Shown piece by piece: positions 22,995 through 32,219 of a DNA stretch of 64,000 nucleotides. The position numbers were made by a program, and so were the translations under genes. Location of the stretch: contig CAYSQE010000004.1 in NCBI GenBank assembly GCA_964433155.1, positions 1 through 64,000 on the forward strand, given 5' to 3'. This stretch comes from 2-01-FULL-40-13 sp964433155. GTDB lineage: Bacteria > Patescibacteriota > Microgenomatia > UBA1406 > GWC2-37-13. The notes beneath the pieces are model-generated. The model saw nothing but the letters and a program-made list of their open reading frames with translations. It was not told the DNA's origin and searched no databases. Numbering within the stretch: position 1 is the first letter of the stretch; every line of letters starts with the position of its first letter.

Positions 22995-24719
22995 TAAACC
23001 AACCACTCCTACAAATGTTGCCAAAGATAAATAACTTGCTATTTTTCTTATAAAAGTGCCTTCAAAAATAAAATTAACCTTATACTTTCCAGAAGGTATT
23101 ATAATAGTTACTCGTCTAAAATCATTTTTATCATTTATTGAAACTGCATTATTATTCAAGTAAGCACTCCAACCAGAAAAATTATATGTATTGAGTCTGA
23201 ATATCATCGGATTCTTTGCTTCAACAAAAAAAGTTTTATTTTGAAATCTGTTTTCAAGTATTCTCACCTCTCCTTCTCCAGATATGATTTCATAAGGTTT
23301 TTTTGCTAAATCCTTTTTTTCAATTGCAAGAATTGTTGTATTTAAATCAGACTTTTTAGTTTTTACGCCCTTTGGCACAAATTCATAGGAAGTCCGACTT
23401 GTCCTCCATGCGATTTCTTCAAAAGACGTTCGCTCCTTGTCAGTTGTACTAATGAATCGTTCCGGCCTGAAGTATTTTTGGTAGATCAAAATAGTTGACA
23501 CAATAATGGCTGCGCCGATAAAAAATAGGATATATCGATAAATCATATTTTTTTCTCGGAATCTTTGCTGCGCTATTTTATCCAAATAAAAAATAAAATA
23601 TCCTCCAAGTATGGAGATAAATAAAGCAGTGAAGGTGAGAAAACGCCATGGAAACTGCAGATACCATAAATATTTCACTCGATCCCAAATAACTGAAGAA
23701 TATTCTGTAGTCATAAAAAGGCTAAAAAGAAATAAGCTAAGGAATAAAAGATAAAAGTTAAGAACGGAGTCAAACTTTTTCTTTTTAAAGAAGTACAGAA
23801 AACTCATAACCAGAGACAAAACAACTAAACTCAAGTGAATTTTCCCTAATTGAAATGTCATACCATCTGCTAATCCTTGTCCTGAGCCTCCGTACGCCCA
23901 TTGTGAATATAGAAATTGTTGGGGATAAATAAAATGAAGTTTGTAACTAGCCAATTCTGATGTAAGAATTTTATCAACAAGAGTAAATTTTCTTTCAACC
24001 ATTGATGGAAGCCAAAAAAATGAAGACAAAGAAAGGCCAATAAAAATGCTTAAAATTGTAAATAAAACGAATTTAGACTTTTCTTTGCTTTTCCAAAGAT
24101 AAAAAAGAAAAAAGAAAAAAAGAAAAAAAACCGCAGGAATAGCAATCAAAGGCTGAGTTAAAATCAAAAGTGCCAAACTTAGTCCAAAAAAAATTGAATT
24201 AGTCCAATTAGACTTATTAAATAAGCTGTTGAAAGTCAAAAAAACAAAGGGTAAGATCGATAGGGCAATAAATTCTGCTAACGCGCCTCTTACGTATACT
24301 AAAACCGCATGATAAAAGAAAAAGGTGTATAAAGTTGATGAAATGTAACCGCCTAACCTACCTATAAATTTTCTTGCCAGAATAAATATTCCAATTGTTC
24401 CAATATAGAAACCAAAAATTATCAATAATTTAATCGACCAAATTAAAGAAAATCCTAACCAATGAAAAAAATCGGCAGCATAATAAATAAGAGGGGGATA
24501 AAAATTGAAAAGTGGGTAACCGAAACCGAAGCCGAGATAATCTACCCAGCGTGGGTATGCATAACCTTGCTTGATTCCCTGATCTAATAAGAATAAACGC
24601 ACAATATGCTGATCGTCATGCACTGTAAAAAATTGATTGTTAAGAATCCGGATAAAAGCCGGAGCTGTTATAATAAAAAGTAGCAACAAATCAATAAATA
24701 CCGGCTTAACCTTTTGCAT
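22959..24719 (-). CDS. PTPS-related multi-pass membrane protein (GT-C-like, YfhO-like)
   Basis: A 586-residue protein with about twelve helices. The first outer loop holds FTVH34D35D36QHIVRLFLL, then YPRWVDYLGFGFGYPLFNFYPPL, the pattern of the so-called 6-pyruvoyl-tetrahydropterin-synthase-related membrane domain (PF10131), which is GT-C-like despite its name. A C-terminal beta-rich domain (NTYNFSGWSAYLNN) resembles the YfhO end domain. The same layout recurs at 40241-41884. ATG 24719 has a minus-strand TATAAT at 24731-24726, 6 nt upstream. It is divergent from the flippase gene. Confidence 0.78.
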   Translation of the reverse strand: MQKVKPVFIDLLLLFIITAPAFIRILNNQFFTVHDDQHIVRLFLLDQGIKQGYAYPRWVDYLGFGFGYPLFNFYPPLIYYAADFFHWLGFSLIWSIKLLIIFGFYIGTIGIFILARKFIGRLGGYISSTLYTFFFYHAVLVYVRGALAEFIALSILPFVFLTFNSLFNKSNWTNSIFFGLSLALLILTQPLIAIPAVFFLFFFFLFYLWKSKEKSKFVLFTILSIFIGLSLSSFFWLPSMVERKFTLVDKILTSELASYKLHFIYPQQFLYSQWAYGGSGQGLADGMTFQLGKIHLSLVVLSLVMSFLYFFKKKKFDSVLNFYLLFLSLFLFSLFMTTEYSSVIWDRVKYLWYLQFPWRFLTFTALFISILGGYFIFYLDKIAQQRFREKNMIYRYILFFIGAAIIVSTILIYQKYFRPERFISTTDKERTSFEEIAWRTSRTSYEFVPKGVKTKKSDLNTTILAIEKKDLAKKPYEIISGEGEVRILENRFQNKTFFVEAKNPMIFRLNTYNFSGWSAYLNNNAVSINDKNDFRRVTIIIPSGKYKVNFIFEGTFIRKIASYLSLATFVGVVGLLLSNQFKKKDG

Positions 24720-24725
24720 AAGGAA

Positions 24726-24731
24726 ATTATA
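24726..24731 (-). promoter_or_regulatory. -10 box of the PTPS-related gene (leaderless)
   Basis: TATAAT on the minus strand, 6 nt before ATG 24719. The divergent flippase ATG is at 24736, so only 16 bp separate the two start codons and both promoters must lie partly inside the opposite gene. Confidence 0.6.
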
Positions 24732-24735
24732 TAGT

Positions 24736-26178
24736 ATGACTGACGAAGAAAAAAATATAAAAAAGAAAACCGTTAGCAGCATCTTAAGTCTTTTTTTTCA
24801 AAGTGGATATTCTGCTTTTCTTGGACTAATAGCAAATCTTGTACTAACCATACTACTCTCTCCTACAATTTTTGGCATGTATATCACCGTTTTGTCTATC
24901 ATTTCTCTTCTTAACTATTTTTCCGATATTGGTCTTGCCGCTTCTCTAATTCAAAAAAAAGAAATAACAGATAATGATATAAAAACTACTTTTACTGTCC
25001 AACAGATTCTCATTGTAACCCTCATTTTCACCAGTTTTTTTTCAACCCCGTTTGTCAGAAAATTTTATAATCTTCCTGTTGAGGGTGTATATCTGTTCTG
25101 GAGTCTTTTAATATCTTTTTTTATTTCTTCTTTAAAAACCATTCCATCTATTTTTCTTGAAAGAAAAATCAAATTCCAAAAAATTGTATTAGTTCAGGTA
25201 ATAGAAAACACCACTTTCTATGTTCTTGCAGTTGCCTTAGCTCTTTTAAATTTTGGTGTGATGAGTTTTACCTATGCGGTTATTGCCCGAGCAGTAGTAG
25301 GACTCATCGCTCTATATTCAATATCTTTTTGGGTTCCAATATTCGGCATATCAATAAAAAGCTTAAAACAACTTCTTTCTTTTGGAATTCCTTTTCAAGC
25401 AAGTTCGTTTTTGGCGTTATTTAAAGACGATCTCATCATCTTGTTCTTAGGAAAGATTTTAGGATTCGAAAGTCTAGGTTATATTGGCTGGGCAAAAAAG
25501 TGGGCAGAATCACCCATTAGAATCATTATGGATAACATAAGTCGAGTGCTTTTTCCAGTCATCGCTAGACTTCAAAATGACACTCACAAGATTGGCGACT
25601 TAATAGAGAAAGTTTTATACTATCAAACCCTTCTTCTTGCACCTGCGCTTCTAGGATTGGCTTTAACCATGAATAAACTTATTGAAGTAATTCCTCGATA
25701 CAATAAATGGCAACCGGCTCTTCCCCTTTTTTATCTATTTTGTATTTCGGCTTTTTTAGCCTCTTATTCGACACCATTTATAAATTTATTCAATGCGCTA
25801 GGAAGAGTAAAAATATCCCTAGCCTTTATGATGTTTTGGACGGTAGCCAATTGGGTGTTCACGTTTTATTTAACAAAATATTTTGGAATTTATGGATTTC
25901 CAGTTACTCAGGTCTTATTATCAATTACTTTTGTATTAGTAGTTTATCAAGCTAAGAAATTTATTAAATTTAGTCTGATCAAATCAATTTATGCTTCAAT
26001 AATTTCATCTATGATTATGGGCCTTATAATTTTACTGTTAGACAGATTTATTTTCGTATCCTTTTTATCATTGCTTTTAACTATAATTCTGGGAATAGTT
26101 AGTTATTTTATTTTCTTAAGAACATTATTTAATATTAATTTAATAAATAAATTAAAAGAAATTTATTTAAATGAATAA
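24736..26178 (+). CDS. Wzx-type polysaccharide flippase
   Basis: A 481-residue protein with about fourteen helices and a cytoplasmic N-terminus (MTDEEKNIKKKTVSS). The opening SILSLFFQSGYSAFLGLIANLVLTILLSPTIFGMY pattern, shortened here, is that of WzxC-like members of the MOP exporter superfamily (Polysacc_synt). It flips undecaprenyl-linked oligosaccharide across the membrane, between the cytoplasmic GT2/GT4 steps and the outside GT-C steps. ATG 24736 is chosen over a frame 33 codons longer that reads through the divergent gene's 5' end. It overlaps the next gene by 8 bp. Confidence 0.88.
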   Translation: MTDEEKNIKKKTVSSILSLFFQSGYSAFLGLIANLVLTILLSPTIFGMYITVLSIISLLNYFSDIGLAASLIQKKEITDNDIKTTFTVQQILIVTLIFTSFFSTPFVRKFYNLPVEGVYLFWSLLISFFISSLKTIPSIFLERKIKFQKIVLVQVIENTTFYVLAVALALLNFGVMSFTYAVIARAVVGLIALYSISFWVPIFGISIKSLKQLLSFGIPFQASSFLALFKDDLIILFLGKILGFESLGYIGWAKKWAESPIRIIMDNISRVLFPVIARLQNDTHKIGDLIEKVLYYQTLLLAPALLGLALTMNKLIEVIPRYNKWQPALPLFYLFCISAFLASYSTPFINLFNALGRVKISLAFMMFWTVANWVFTFYLTKYFGIYGFPVTQVLLSITFVLVVYQAKKFIKFSLIKSIYASIISSMIMGLIILLLDRFIFVSFLSLLLTIILGIVSYFIFLRTLFNINLINKLKEIYLNE

Positions 26179-27091
26179 GATATCGGTAATTTGTATCGTT
26201 AAAAATAAACATCCTAAACTTTTTGAAGTTCTTGATTCGGCATCAGAAATAGCTTCCGAAATAATTATTGCCGATACAGGAATCTCTGATGAGTTAAAAA
26301 GACAATTATTATCTTTTAGCAAATTAAGAATTATCCCCGTCGTTAAATCTTTTTCCTTTGCTGAATTGATAAGGGAAGATCTTAAACGGTTTGCCAAGCA
26401 AGAATATATTCTTTTTGTTGATCATGATGAAGTAGTTCCACCTGCACTTAAAAAGTTCATTTTGGCCAATTACCAAAAATATGATTATTTAGCTATACCT
26501 CGTAAAAATATTATTTTTAATAAATGGATTAAACATAGTCGCTGGTGGCCAGATTACCAAATCAGATTGATAAAAAAAGATAAAGTTTTTTGGGAGAAAG
26601 ATATAGATATTCATAAACAGCCAGAACTTAAAGGTAACGGCTTATTTATCGAACCAAAAGAAGAACTTGCATTGATACATTATAACTATCAGAATCTTGA
26701 TGAGTATATAAATAAAGCACTCCACTATGCTAAACAGGAAGCACAACAACTCATAAGAAAAAATAAAAAACTTACCTTATCTCAAACAATAACTAATGCT
26801 ATATCAGAGTTTATCAGTCGTTTCTTCGCTAATGAAGGTTACAAGGACGGAGCCCATGGATTTGTCCTTGCTATATTCCAGATGTTTTATTTTTTTATTG
26901 TTTTCTTTTATTATTGGGAGTATAAAAGATATTTTGAAATAAATCCTGCAAATCTTGCTCAAGAATCTCGCTATTTTTTTAGAAAAGGAATCATTGAATC
27001 TAATTACTGGATTATTAAAAAAGGTTTTTTTAACAAAATGAAAAAAATTAAAATGCGATTAGAGAATAAAATTCTTTCACTCTTTGATTAA
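26171..27091 (+). CDS. GT2 glycosyltransferase, WaaE/KdtX-like
   Basis: A 306-residue GT2 enzyme starting ISVICIVKN. The metal motif is FVD84HDE87VV and the acceptor-side signature is SRWWPDYQIRLI, as in WaaE/KdtX-type transferases; the gene at 43540 has the matching GGWWPDHQIRLI, so they are paralogues. A C-terminal hydrophobic hairpin (about residues 235-255) may bind it to the membrane. The 8-bp overlap with the flippase gene suggests coupled synthesis and export. Confidence 0.87.
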   Translation: MNKISVICIVKNKHPKLFEVLDSASEIASEIIIADTGISDELKRQLLSFSKLRIIPVVKSFSFAELIREDLKRFAKQEYILFVDHDEVVPPALKKFILANYQKYDYLAIPRKNIIFNKWIKHSRWWPDYQIRLIKKDKVFWEKDIDIHKQPELKGNGLFIEPKEELALIHYNYQNLDEYINKALHYAKQEAQQLIRKNKKLTLSQTITNAISEFISRFFANEGYKDGAHGFVLAIFQMFYFFIVFFYYWEYKRYFEINPANLAQESRYFFRKGIIESNYWIIKKGFFNKMKKIKMRLENKILSLFD

Positions 27092-27093
27092 AT

Positions 27094-27993
27094 ATGCATA
27101 ATTTTTGGAAAAATAAAAATATTTTAATTACTGGGGCTTCTGGATTTGTAGGGAGTCATCTTAAAAAACGATTATTAAACTATGGTTCAAAAGTAAATGA
27201 AATTGTTGGAAATATTGCTGATAAGGAGTTGGTTAATAGAACTTTTAAAAGTAAAAAATTCAATTTCTGTTTCCATTTAGCTGCTCAAACCTTATTGGAT
27301 AAGGCTGGCATTGACCCTGCTTCAACTTTTGAAATTAATATTAAGGGCACCTGGAATATATTGGAGGCAACTAGACAAAATCGACTCGATGGCATTATTA
27401 TAGCGTCAACTACTCATGTATATGGAAAAAACAAGCTTCCTTTTCTAGAAGAATATTATCCCAGACCTGCAGGTCCTTATGAAACTTCAAAAGCTTGTGC
27501 TGATATGATAGCTCAAACTTATGCTAATTATTATTCTTTACCTGTTGCAATTGCTAGATTTGTAAATATATTTGGACCTGGTGATCAAAATGACCGCATT
27601 GTACCTAAGACGATAAAACTGCTTATGCAAAATAAAGCCCCTGAAATATACTCCGATGAAACAACGCGAGATTATATGTATGTCGAAGACGCCGTTTCTG
27701 CATACCTGACTCTGGCTGAAAAACTTAGAGATTTAAAAATTAAAGATTCCAATATTATATTTAACTTTGGAACAGGAAAGCATTACAGCAACTTAAAGAT
27801 TATTGAACAAATTATAAAATTATATAGTAGCGTTAAGCACATCCCTGTAATAATTAAAAAAGAGCGAAAACTAGAGGTTGTCAACCAATATGTCTCAATT
27901 GAAAAGGCTAAAAAATATCTAAAATGGAAACCCGAATTTGATTTGAATCAAGGGTTAAGAAAAACAATCGACTGGTATAAAAGCTATTCTTAA
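27094..27993 (+). CDS. NAD-dependent sugar epimerase/dehydratase (extended SDR)
   Basis: A 299-residue extended short-chain dehydrogenase. The NAD motif is GASGFVG (14-20), the catalytic residues T106 (STTH) and Y129-x3-K133 (YETSK), and the substrate side has RFVNIFGPGDQ and RDYMYVEDA. The SK-x-CADMIAQTYA segment resembles CDP-glucose 4,6-dehydratase (RfbG) more than UDP-glucose epimerase. It makes a nucleotide sugar for the glycan locus. It starts 2 nt after the GT2 gene. The exact substrate is uncertain. Confidence 0.86.
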   Translation: MHNFWKNKNILITGASGFVGSHLKKRLLNYGSKVNEIVGNIADKELVNRTFKSKKFNFCFHLAAQTLLDKAGIDPASTFEINIKGTWNILEATRQNRLDGIIIASTTHVYGKNKLPFLEEYYPRPAGPYETSKACADMIAQTYANYYSLPVAIARFVNIFGPGDQNDRIVPKTIKLLMQNKAPEIYSDETTRDYMYVEDAVSAYLTLAEKLRDLKIKDSNIIFNFGTGKHYSNLKIIEQIIKLYSSVKHIPVIIKKERKLEVVNQYVSIEKAKKYLKWKPEFDLNQGLRKTIDWYKSYS

Positions 27994-27996
27994 ATA

Positions 27997-29706
27997 TCAA
28001 CTCCTTATCAAGGAATAAATCAAAACAGCTTTATTTTCAAATACTTTTTTTGAATATGTGGGCTTGCATTTTTTCATAATTTTCTCAGAGTTCGAGAATG
28101 ACTTGATTTCATAAACATAATCAATTTCATTTAGCATTGAACAATCCAACTTCCTAATTCTTTCTAAACGAGATTCATAAGAGACGCTAGTAACGCTTAA
28201 TGTTTGGGCTTCAGCAAAATAAAGTTGTTTACCAGAAAATGCTGCAACATACGAGCTGTCCTTGTAAGAATTTAGTGGAATTGTTTTTGTTAAAAACATC
28301 TGATCTTCTTTATGAAATGGGCCAAATACTACACCGTCGGGTTGATTTTTAAGAAAAGAGAGAGCCTTAATTTCTTCTTCAGATAAATAAGCTGGTCTTG
28401 AAACTCTCAAGAAATGCCAAAATACATCATAAGAAGTTGGCAGCGATAAGAATATGATTATTAATCCAATTAATAACAAGATTTTTTGTTTTTTCTGAAA
28501 AAGATCATAAACTAACTTGGCTAAATAAATCGTTAAAAGAAAAATTGCATAGAAGAAAAATTGTATCGTATTCCACCATTCTCCCTTCTGGACGAGCATT
28601 ACTGTCAAAAAAATCGAAAAATAAGTTGTAAGAATAACTGATGCATCGAATTTCCCCAGTTTTCGCCTAAAAAAAAGTACCACTACATACAAAAGGCCAA
28701 AAAATCTTGTACCTAAATAAAAAAACAAAAAAATTGCTAAATTGAGTGACTCTATCATAACCAAGCGTGGACCTATACCAAATTGCTGCAGATAATATCG
28801 TGCATCAGTCATCGTTTGAAGATAAAACTGATCCGGTGATTCTGTTATTGTGTGGACTAGAGCAAAAGGGGCGAAACCAAAGGTGGATCCTGTCTTAAAT
28901 GATGCAAGAGGATCATAGAAAAGAAAAATACCCAACAAAACAAAAGTACTTATAACAAAACAATAAAGTAGAAAATTTTTTAACTTTGTTTTCAATATAT
29001 TCAAAATTAAATATATACTAAGCAAAAAAATACTTAGCAGTCCTCCATAAAACTTTAGTCCTAACATAAAAAAAATTATTATTCCACTTGTTAAGATCTT
29101 TTTTAGATTAAACTCTCTGTCTTTAATAAGTATCAAAAGAGATAGAAAAAAAAGTAGAGAAAATGCATATTGAAGATTTGACATTGTATGTATTACCGGC
29201 TGAGACAAAAGCGTTGATGAATTTTGAATTGTTTTATTATGATAAAACGTAAGAAGATATGAGAAAGATCCTGCAAAATAGCTCAAAAAAAGAAATAAGC
29301 CGACAAAAAATATGGTATCTTTTATTTTTCTGGCAAGAACGATAAGAAGAATTGTAAAGATAATAAACCAAGCAATAGGCAATAATTTAAAGTAGGATAT
29401 TATTGAAGGAACACCTAATCTTGCTAATAGAAAAATTATAAAATCCAACAACCAGTTATACCCATAAAGTCTTTCTCCAGCAAATGTAGGAGCAATAAAT
29501 GGTATTTTATCAAATGAGATTTCAGCAATTGCAAGATGCCATATCGCATCTCGGCCGTGTGCTCCCCAGAAATAATATCCACATTGTCCTTCAAAACAAT
29601 AATAGCTTCCGCTCGGGAAGATGACAAGCAGGTATAAAAAAAAGGCAGGTACAATGATAAGAAGTAATAGCTTATATTTTTTGATATATTCTATAGATTC
29701 CTTCAT
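27997..29706 (-). CDS. Multi-pass membrane protein, tandem paralogue A
   Basis: A 569-residue protein with about twelve helices and a soluble C-terminus. Outer loop 1 carries C37 and C42 (YCFEGQCGYYFWG), then H50-G-R-D53AIWH57LAIAE and a GYNWLLD segment. These are conserved in the adjacent copy at 29703-31406, where they read HGHDAVWH. The two are about half identical by eye, so this is a recent tandem duplication. The layout is that of GT-C enzymes, and the HxxDxxxH loop may be the active site, but I do not recognise a named family. The overlap with paralogue B is ATGA (4 bp). Confidence 0.75.
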   Translation of the reverse strand: MKESIEYIKKYKLLLLIIVPAFFLYLLVIFPSGSYYCFEGQCGYYFWGAHGRDAIWHLAIAEISFDKIPFIAPTFAGERLYGYNWLLDFIIFLLARLGVPSIISYFKLLPIAWFIIFTILLIVLARKIKDTIFFVGLFLFLSYFAGSFSYLLTFYHNKTIQNSSTLLSQPVIHTMSNLQYAFSLLFFLSLLILIKDREFNLKKILTSGIIIFFMLGLKFYGGLLSIFLLSIYLILNILKTKLKNFLLYCFVISTFVLLGIFLFYDPLASFKTGSTFGFAPFALVHTITESPDQFYLQTMTDARYYLQQFGIGPRLVMIESLNLAIFLFFYLGTRFFGLLYVVVLFFRRKLGKFDASVILTTYFSIFLTVMLVQKGEWWNTIQFFFYAIFLLTIYLAKLVYDLFQKKQKILLLIGLIIIFLSLPTSYDVFWHFLRVSRPAYLSEEEIKALSFLKNQPDGVVFGPFHKEDQMFLTKTIPLNSYKDSSYVAAFSGKQLYFAEAQTLSVTSVSYESRLERIRKLDCSMLNEIDYVYEIKSFSNSEKIMKKCKPTYSKKVFENKAVLIYSLIRS

Positions 29707-31406
29707 AGCGATCTTTTCTTATAAATATTTATTGATTTATTTTGGTAAATCTTCCTAAAATTAAGCAATTTGCATTTGGAAACTAGTTTTTCATCAGGCA
29801 ATAGTTCTTTAATGTCATATATGTAGTCCACTTCATTGAGAATTGAACAGTCCATCTTTTCCATCTTTTTTAATCTTTCTTGGTAGGACAATCCTGTTAT
29901 TGTTAGTTGTGCTTTATCAGATAAGTAAACTGGTTTTCCTGAAAAAGCCGAAATATAAGCAGTATCGTCATATCGATGAAGCGGAAGAAAATTATTATTT
30001 TTCCATTTATTCGAATAAAGTGATGTTAAAACAACTCCATTTGGTTGTTTTTTAAGAAATTCCAAACTTTCTATCTCCATCTGAGGCAAATATGTAGACG
30101 CAGAATTTAAAGTAAATAACCTAACCAGATCAATAGTCGTTGGTATGGATAAAGTAATTACTACAATAGCTAAAAATAAATATACCTTTCCTGAATTGAT
30201 TAAACTATATATAAATCTGCTTGTATAGATATTTAATAAAAAAATGCCGTAAATAAAAAATTGTACAGTGTTCCACCACTCACCTTTTTGAACAAGAGAA
30301 ATAGTAAGAGAAATAGAAAATAAAACTGTTAATAACAAAGTTAGATCAAACTTATCTACTTTCCTTTTTAATAATTGAAAAAATAAGTAAAGCAAGCCAA
30401 ACATTCTTATTCCTAAAAAGAAAAATAAAAATAAAAATAAATTTATCAACTCTATTAGAATCAATCTTGGTCCTATTCTAAAATGTAATAAATAGTATCT
30501 CGCGTCTGTAAGATACCTGTTGTAAAAAAATCTTGAATCTTCAGTTATGGTATGAACAAGAGCAAAAGGCACAAACGCAAACGGAGCACCCGATTTCACA
30601 GACAAAAAAGGGTTATAAAAGATTAAAATTCCAATGCCAACGATAAGTCCTATAATTAATGAATACGTTATAAATTTCTTAACATCTTTTGGCAGTAAAT
30701 TTAATATCAGATGGATTAATACTAAAAATAAACTAATTATTCCTCCATAAAATTTTAAACCCATAATCATAAAAACACATAAGCTTAAGATCAGCGCTTT
30801 TTTAAGATTTAATTTATTTTCTTTAATTTGTACTAACAACCAGAGGAAAAAAATAATTGAAACAGCAAAAGGAAGATTTGACATTGAATGCATTGGCAAC
30901 TCACTGATTAAACTAGATGAACCTACGATTGAATAGTTTTTGTATAAAGTGATAAGATATGAAAATGAGGTAGAAAAATAGCTGACAAATAGTAAAACAC
31001 CTACAAATATTTTGTTGTCATTAATTCTTCTACCAAGTTTAATTGTTAATAGAGTAAAAACAATAAACCAAGCAACGGGTATTAATTTGAAATAAGAAAC
31101 TAATGAGGGTATCCCTAGTTTTGCTAAAAGGAAAATAAAAAAATCCAACAACCAGTTATAGCCATAAAGTCTTTCTCCCGAATACGTAGGAGCAATAAAT
31201 GGAAATTTATTAAATGAAGTTTCAGCAATTGCAAGATGCCAGACAGCATCGTGGCCATGAACTCCCCAAAAATAATAGCCACACTGTCCTTTAAAACAAA
31301 AATAAGTTCCGCTTGGGAAAACAAGAAGCATGTACAAAAAAAAAGCGGGTACAATGATAAAAAGTAAGAGTTTGTGCTTTCTGATATAATCCAAAGTATG
31401 CCCCAT
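29703..31406 (-). CDS. Multi-pass membrane protein, tandem paralogue B
   Basis: A 567-residue protein matching its downstream neighbour along its whole length: same N-terminal IVPAFFLY helix, C37/C42 pair, H50-G-H-D53AVWH57, SGERLYGYNWLLD, the LVQKGEWWNT segment and a Cys-containing C-terminal domain (LDCSxLNEVDYIY-like). Start 31406 is supported because it aligns with the paralogue's start residue for residue. This start overlaps head-to-head, by 9 bp, with the ATG of the divergent GT2 gene. Likely a GT-C-type transferase; function inferred from layout only. Confidence 0.75.
   Translation of the reverse strand: MGHTLDYIRKHKLLLFIIVPAFFLYMLLVFPSGTYFCFKGQCGYYFWGVHGHDAVWHLAIAETSFNKFPFIAPTYSGERLYGYNWLLDFFIFLLAKLGIPSLVSYFKLIPVAWFIVFTLLTIKLGRRINDNKIFVGVLLFVSYFSTSFSYLITLYKNYSIVGSSSLISELPMHSMSNLPFAVSIIFFLWLLVQIKENKLNLKKALILSLCVFMIMGLKFYGGIISLFLVLIHLILNLLPKDVKKFITYSLIIGLIVGIGILIFYNPFLSVKSGAPFAFVPFALVHTITEDSRFFYNRYLTDARYYLLHFRIGPRLILIELINLFLFLFFFLGIRMFGLLYLFFQLLKRKVDKFDLTLLLTVLFSISLTISLVQKGEWWNTVQFFIYGIFLLNIYTSRFIYSLINSGKVYLFLAIVVITLSIPTTIDLVRLFTLNSASTYLPQMEIESLEFLKKQPNGVVLTSLYSNKWKNNNFLPLHRYDDTAYISAFSGKPVYLSDKAQLTITGLSYQERLKKMEKMDCSILNEVDYIYDIKELLPDEKLVSKCKLLNFRKIYQNKSINIYKKRSL
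31385..31390 (+). promoter_or_regulatory. Extended -10 box of the GT2 gene at 31398
   Basis: TGATATAAT: an extended -10 (TG-N-TATAAT) 7 nt before ATG 31398. It lies inside the coding sequence of the divergent membrane protein (ATG at 31406), so transcription of this gene starts within its neighbour. Confidence 0.65.
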
Positions 31407-32219
31407 AAGCTTGCAATTATTACTGTAGTCTATGAGAATTATACAGTACTAAAAGATTTTCTTGACAGCCTCAAAAAGCAAACAAATAAAAACTTCCATC
31501 TTTTTTGTATCGATCTATCGATTCATCGAAAACCTATCAATTTTAACGAGATCTCTGCGCAAATAGTTTACTCCCATAACAAAGGATATGCCTACGGAGT
31601 AAATATTGGATTAAAAAAAGCAATCAAAGAAGATTTTAAATATTTTTGCATTCTAAATAATGACACTTATTTTGAAAAAGAATTCATCAAGTATTGTCTA
31701 CAATCTACCGTCAACCATCCATCTTCTATCATCGGAGGAAAAATCTATTATGCACCGGCCTATGAATATCACAAGAATCGCTATACAAAATCTGACTTCG
31801 GTAGAGTCATCTGGTATGCGGGCGGATCCATTGATTGGAAACATGCATTGACTCCTCACCGAGGCGTAGACGAAGTAGACGAGGGACAATATAATAAATC
31901 TGGAGAAATAAAATTTGTTAATGGCGCTCTTATGCTATTTGATCACTTAGTAGTTGATAAAGTCGGATTTTGGGATGAAAGATATTTTCTTTATTTTGAA
32001 GACGCAGATTTTTGCGTCAGGGCGGAAAAAGCCGGAGTTAAACTTTTTTATGATCCCTCAATAATAATCTGGCATAAAAATGCTCAGTCAACTGGCCTAT
32101 CAGGATCAGTTATTCATCAAAAGTATCAACTTATCAATCGATTGCGATTTGGACTGAAGTACGCCCCGTTGAGAACTAAATTTCACTTAATCAAAAACTA
32201 TGTTTTTAGTAAGATTTAA
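31398..32219 (+). CDS. GT2 glycosyltransferase, rhamnosyltransferase (WbbL)-like
   Basis: A 273-residue GT2 enzyme: KLAIITVVYENY at the N-terminus, SHNKGYAYGVNIGLK, the metal motif CILNND89TYF, and YFEDADFCVRAEKAG with the catalytic-base ED. This pattern is shared by WbbL-like rhamnosyltransferases and other polysaccharide chain extenders. ATG 31398 is favoured over 31374 because it has an extended -10 box at 7 nt and matches the family's usual start. The next gene begins 20 bp inside its 3' end. Confidence 0.88.
   Translation: MPHKLAIITVVYENYTVLKDFLDSLKKQTNKNFHLFCIDLSIHRKPINFNEISAQIVYSHNKGYAYGVNIGLKKAIKEDFKYFCILNNDTYFEKEFIKYCLQSTVNHPSSIIGGKIYYAPAYEYHKNRYTKSDFGRVIWYAGGSIDWKHALTPHRGVDEVDEGQYNKSGEIKFVNGALMLFDHLVVDKVGFWDERYFLYFEDADFCVRAEKAGVKLFYDPSIIIWHKNAQSTGLSGSVIHQKYQLINRLRFGLKYAPLRTKFHLIKNYVFSKI

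Noticed and set aside
24637..24735. 33-residue N-terminal extension of the flippase
   Set aside because: It reads antisense through the start of the divergent gene, and the family starts with a short charged N-terminus as at 24736.
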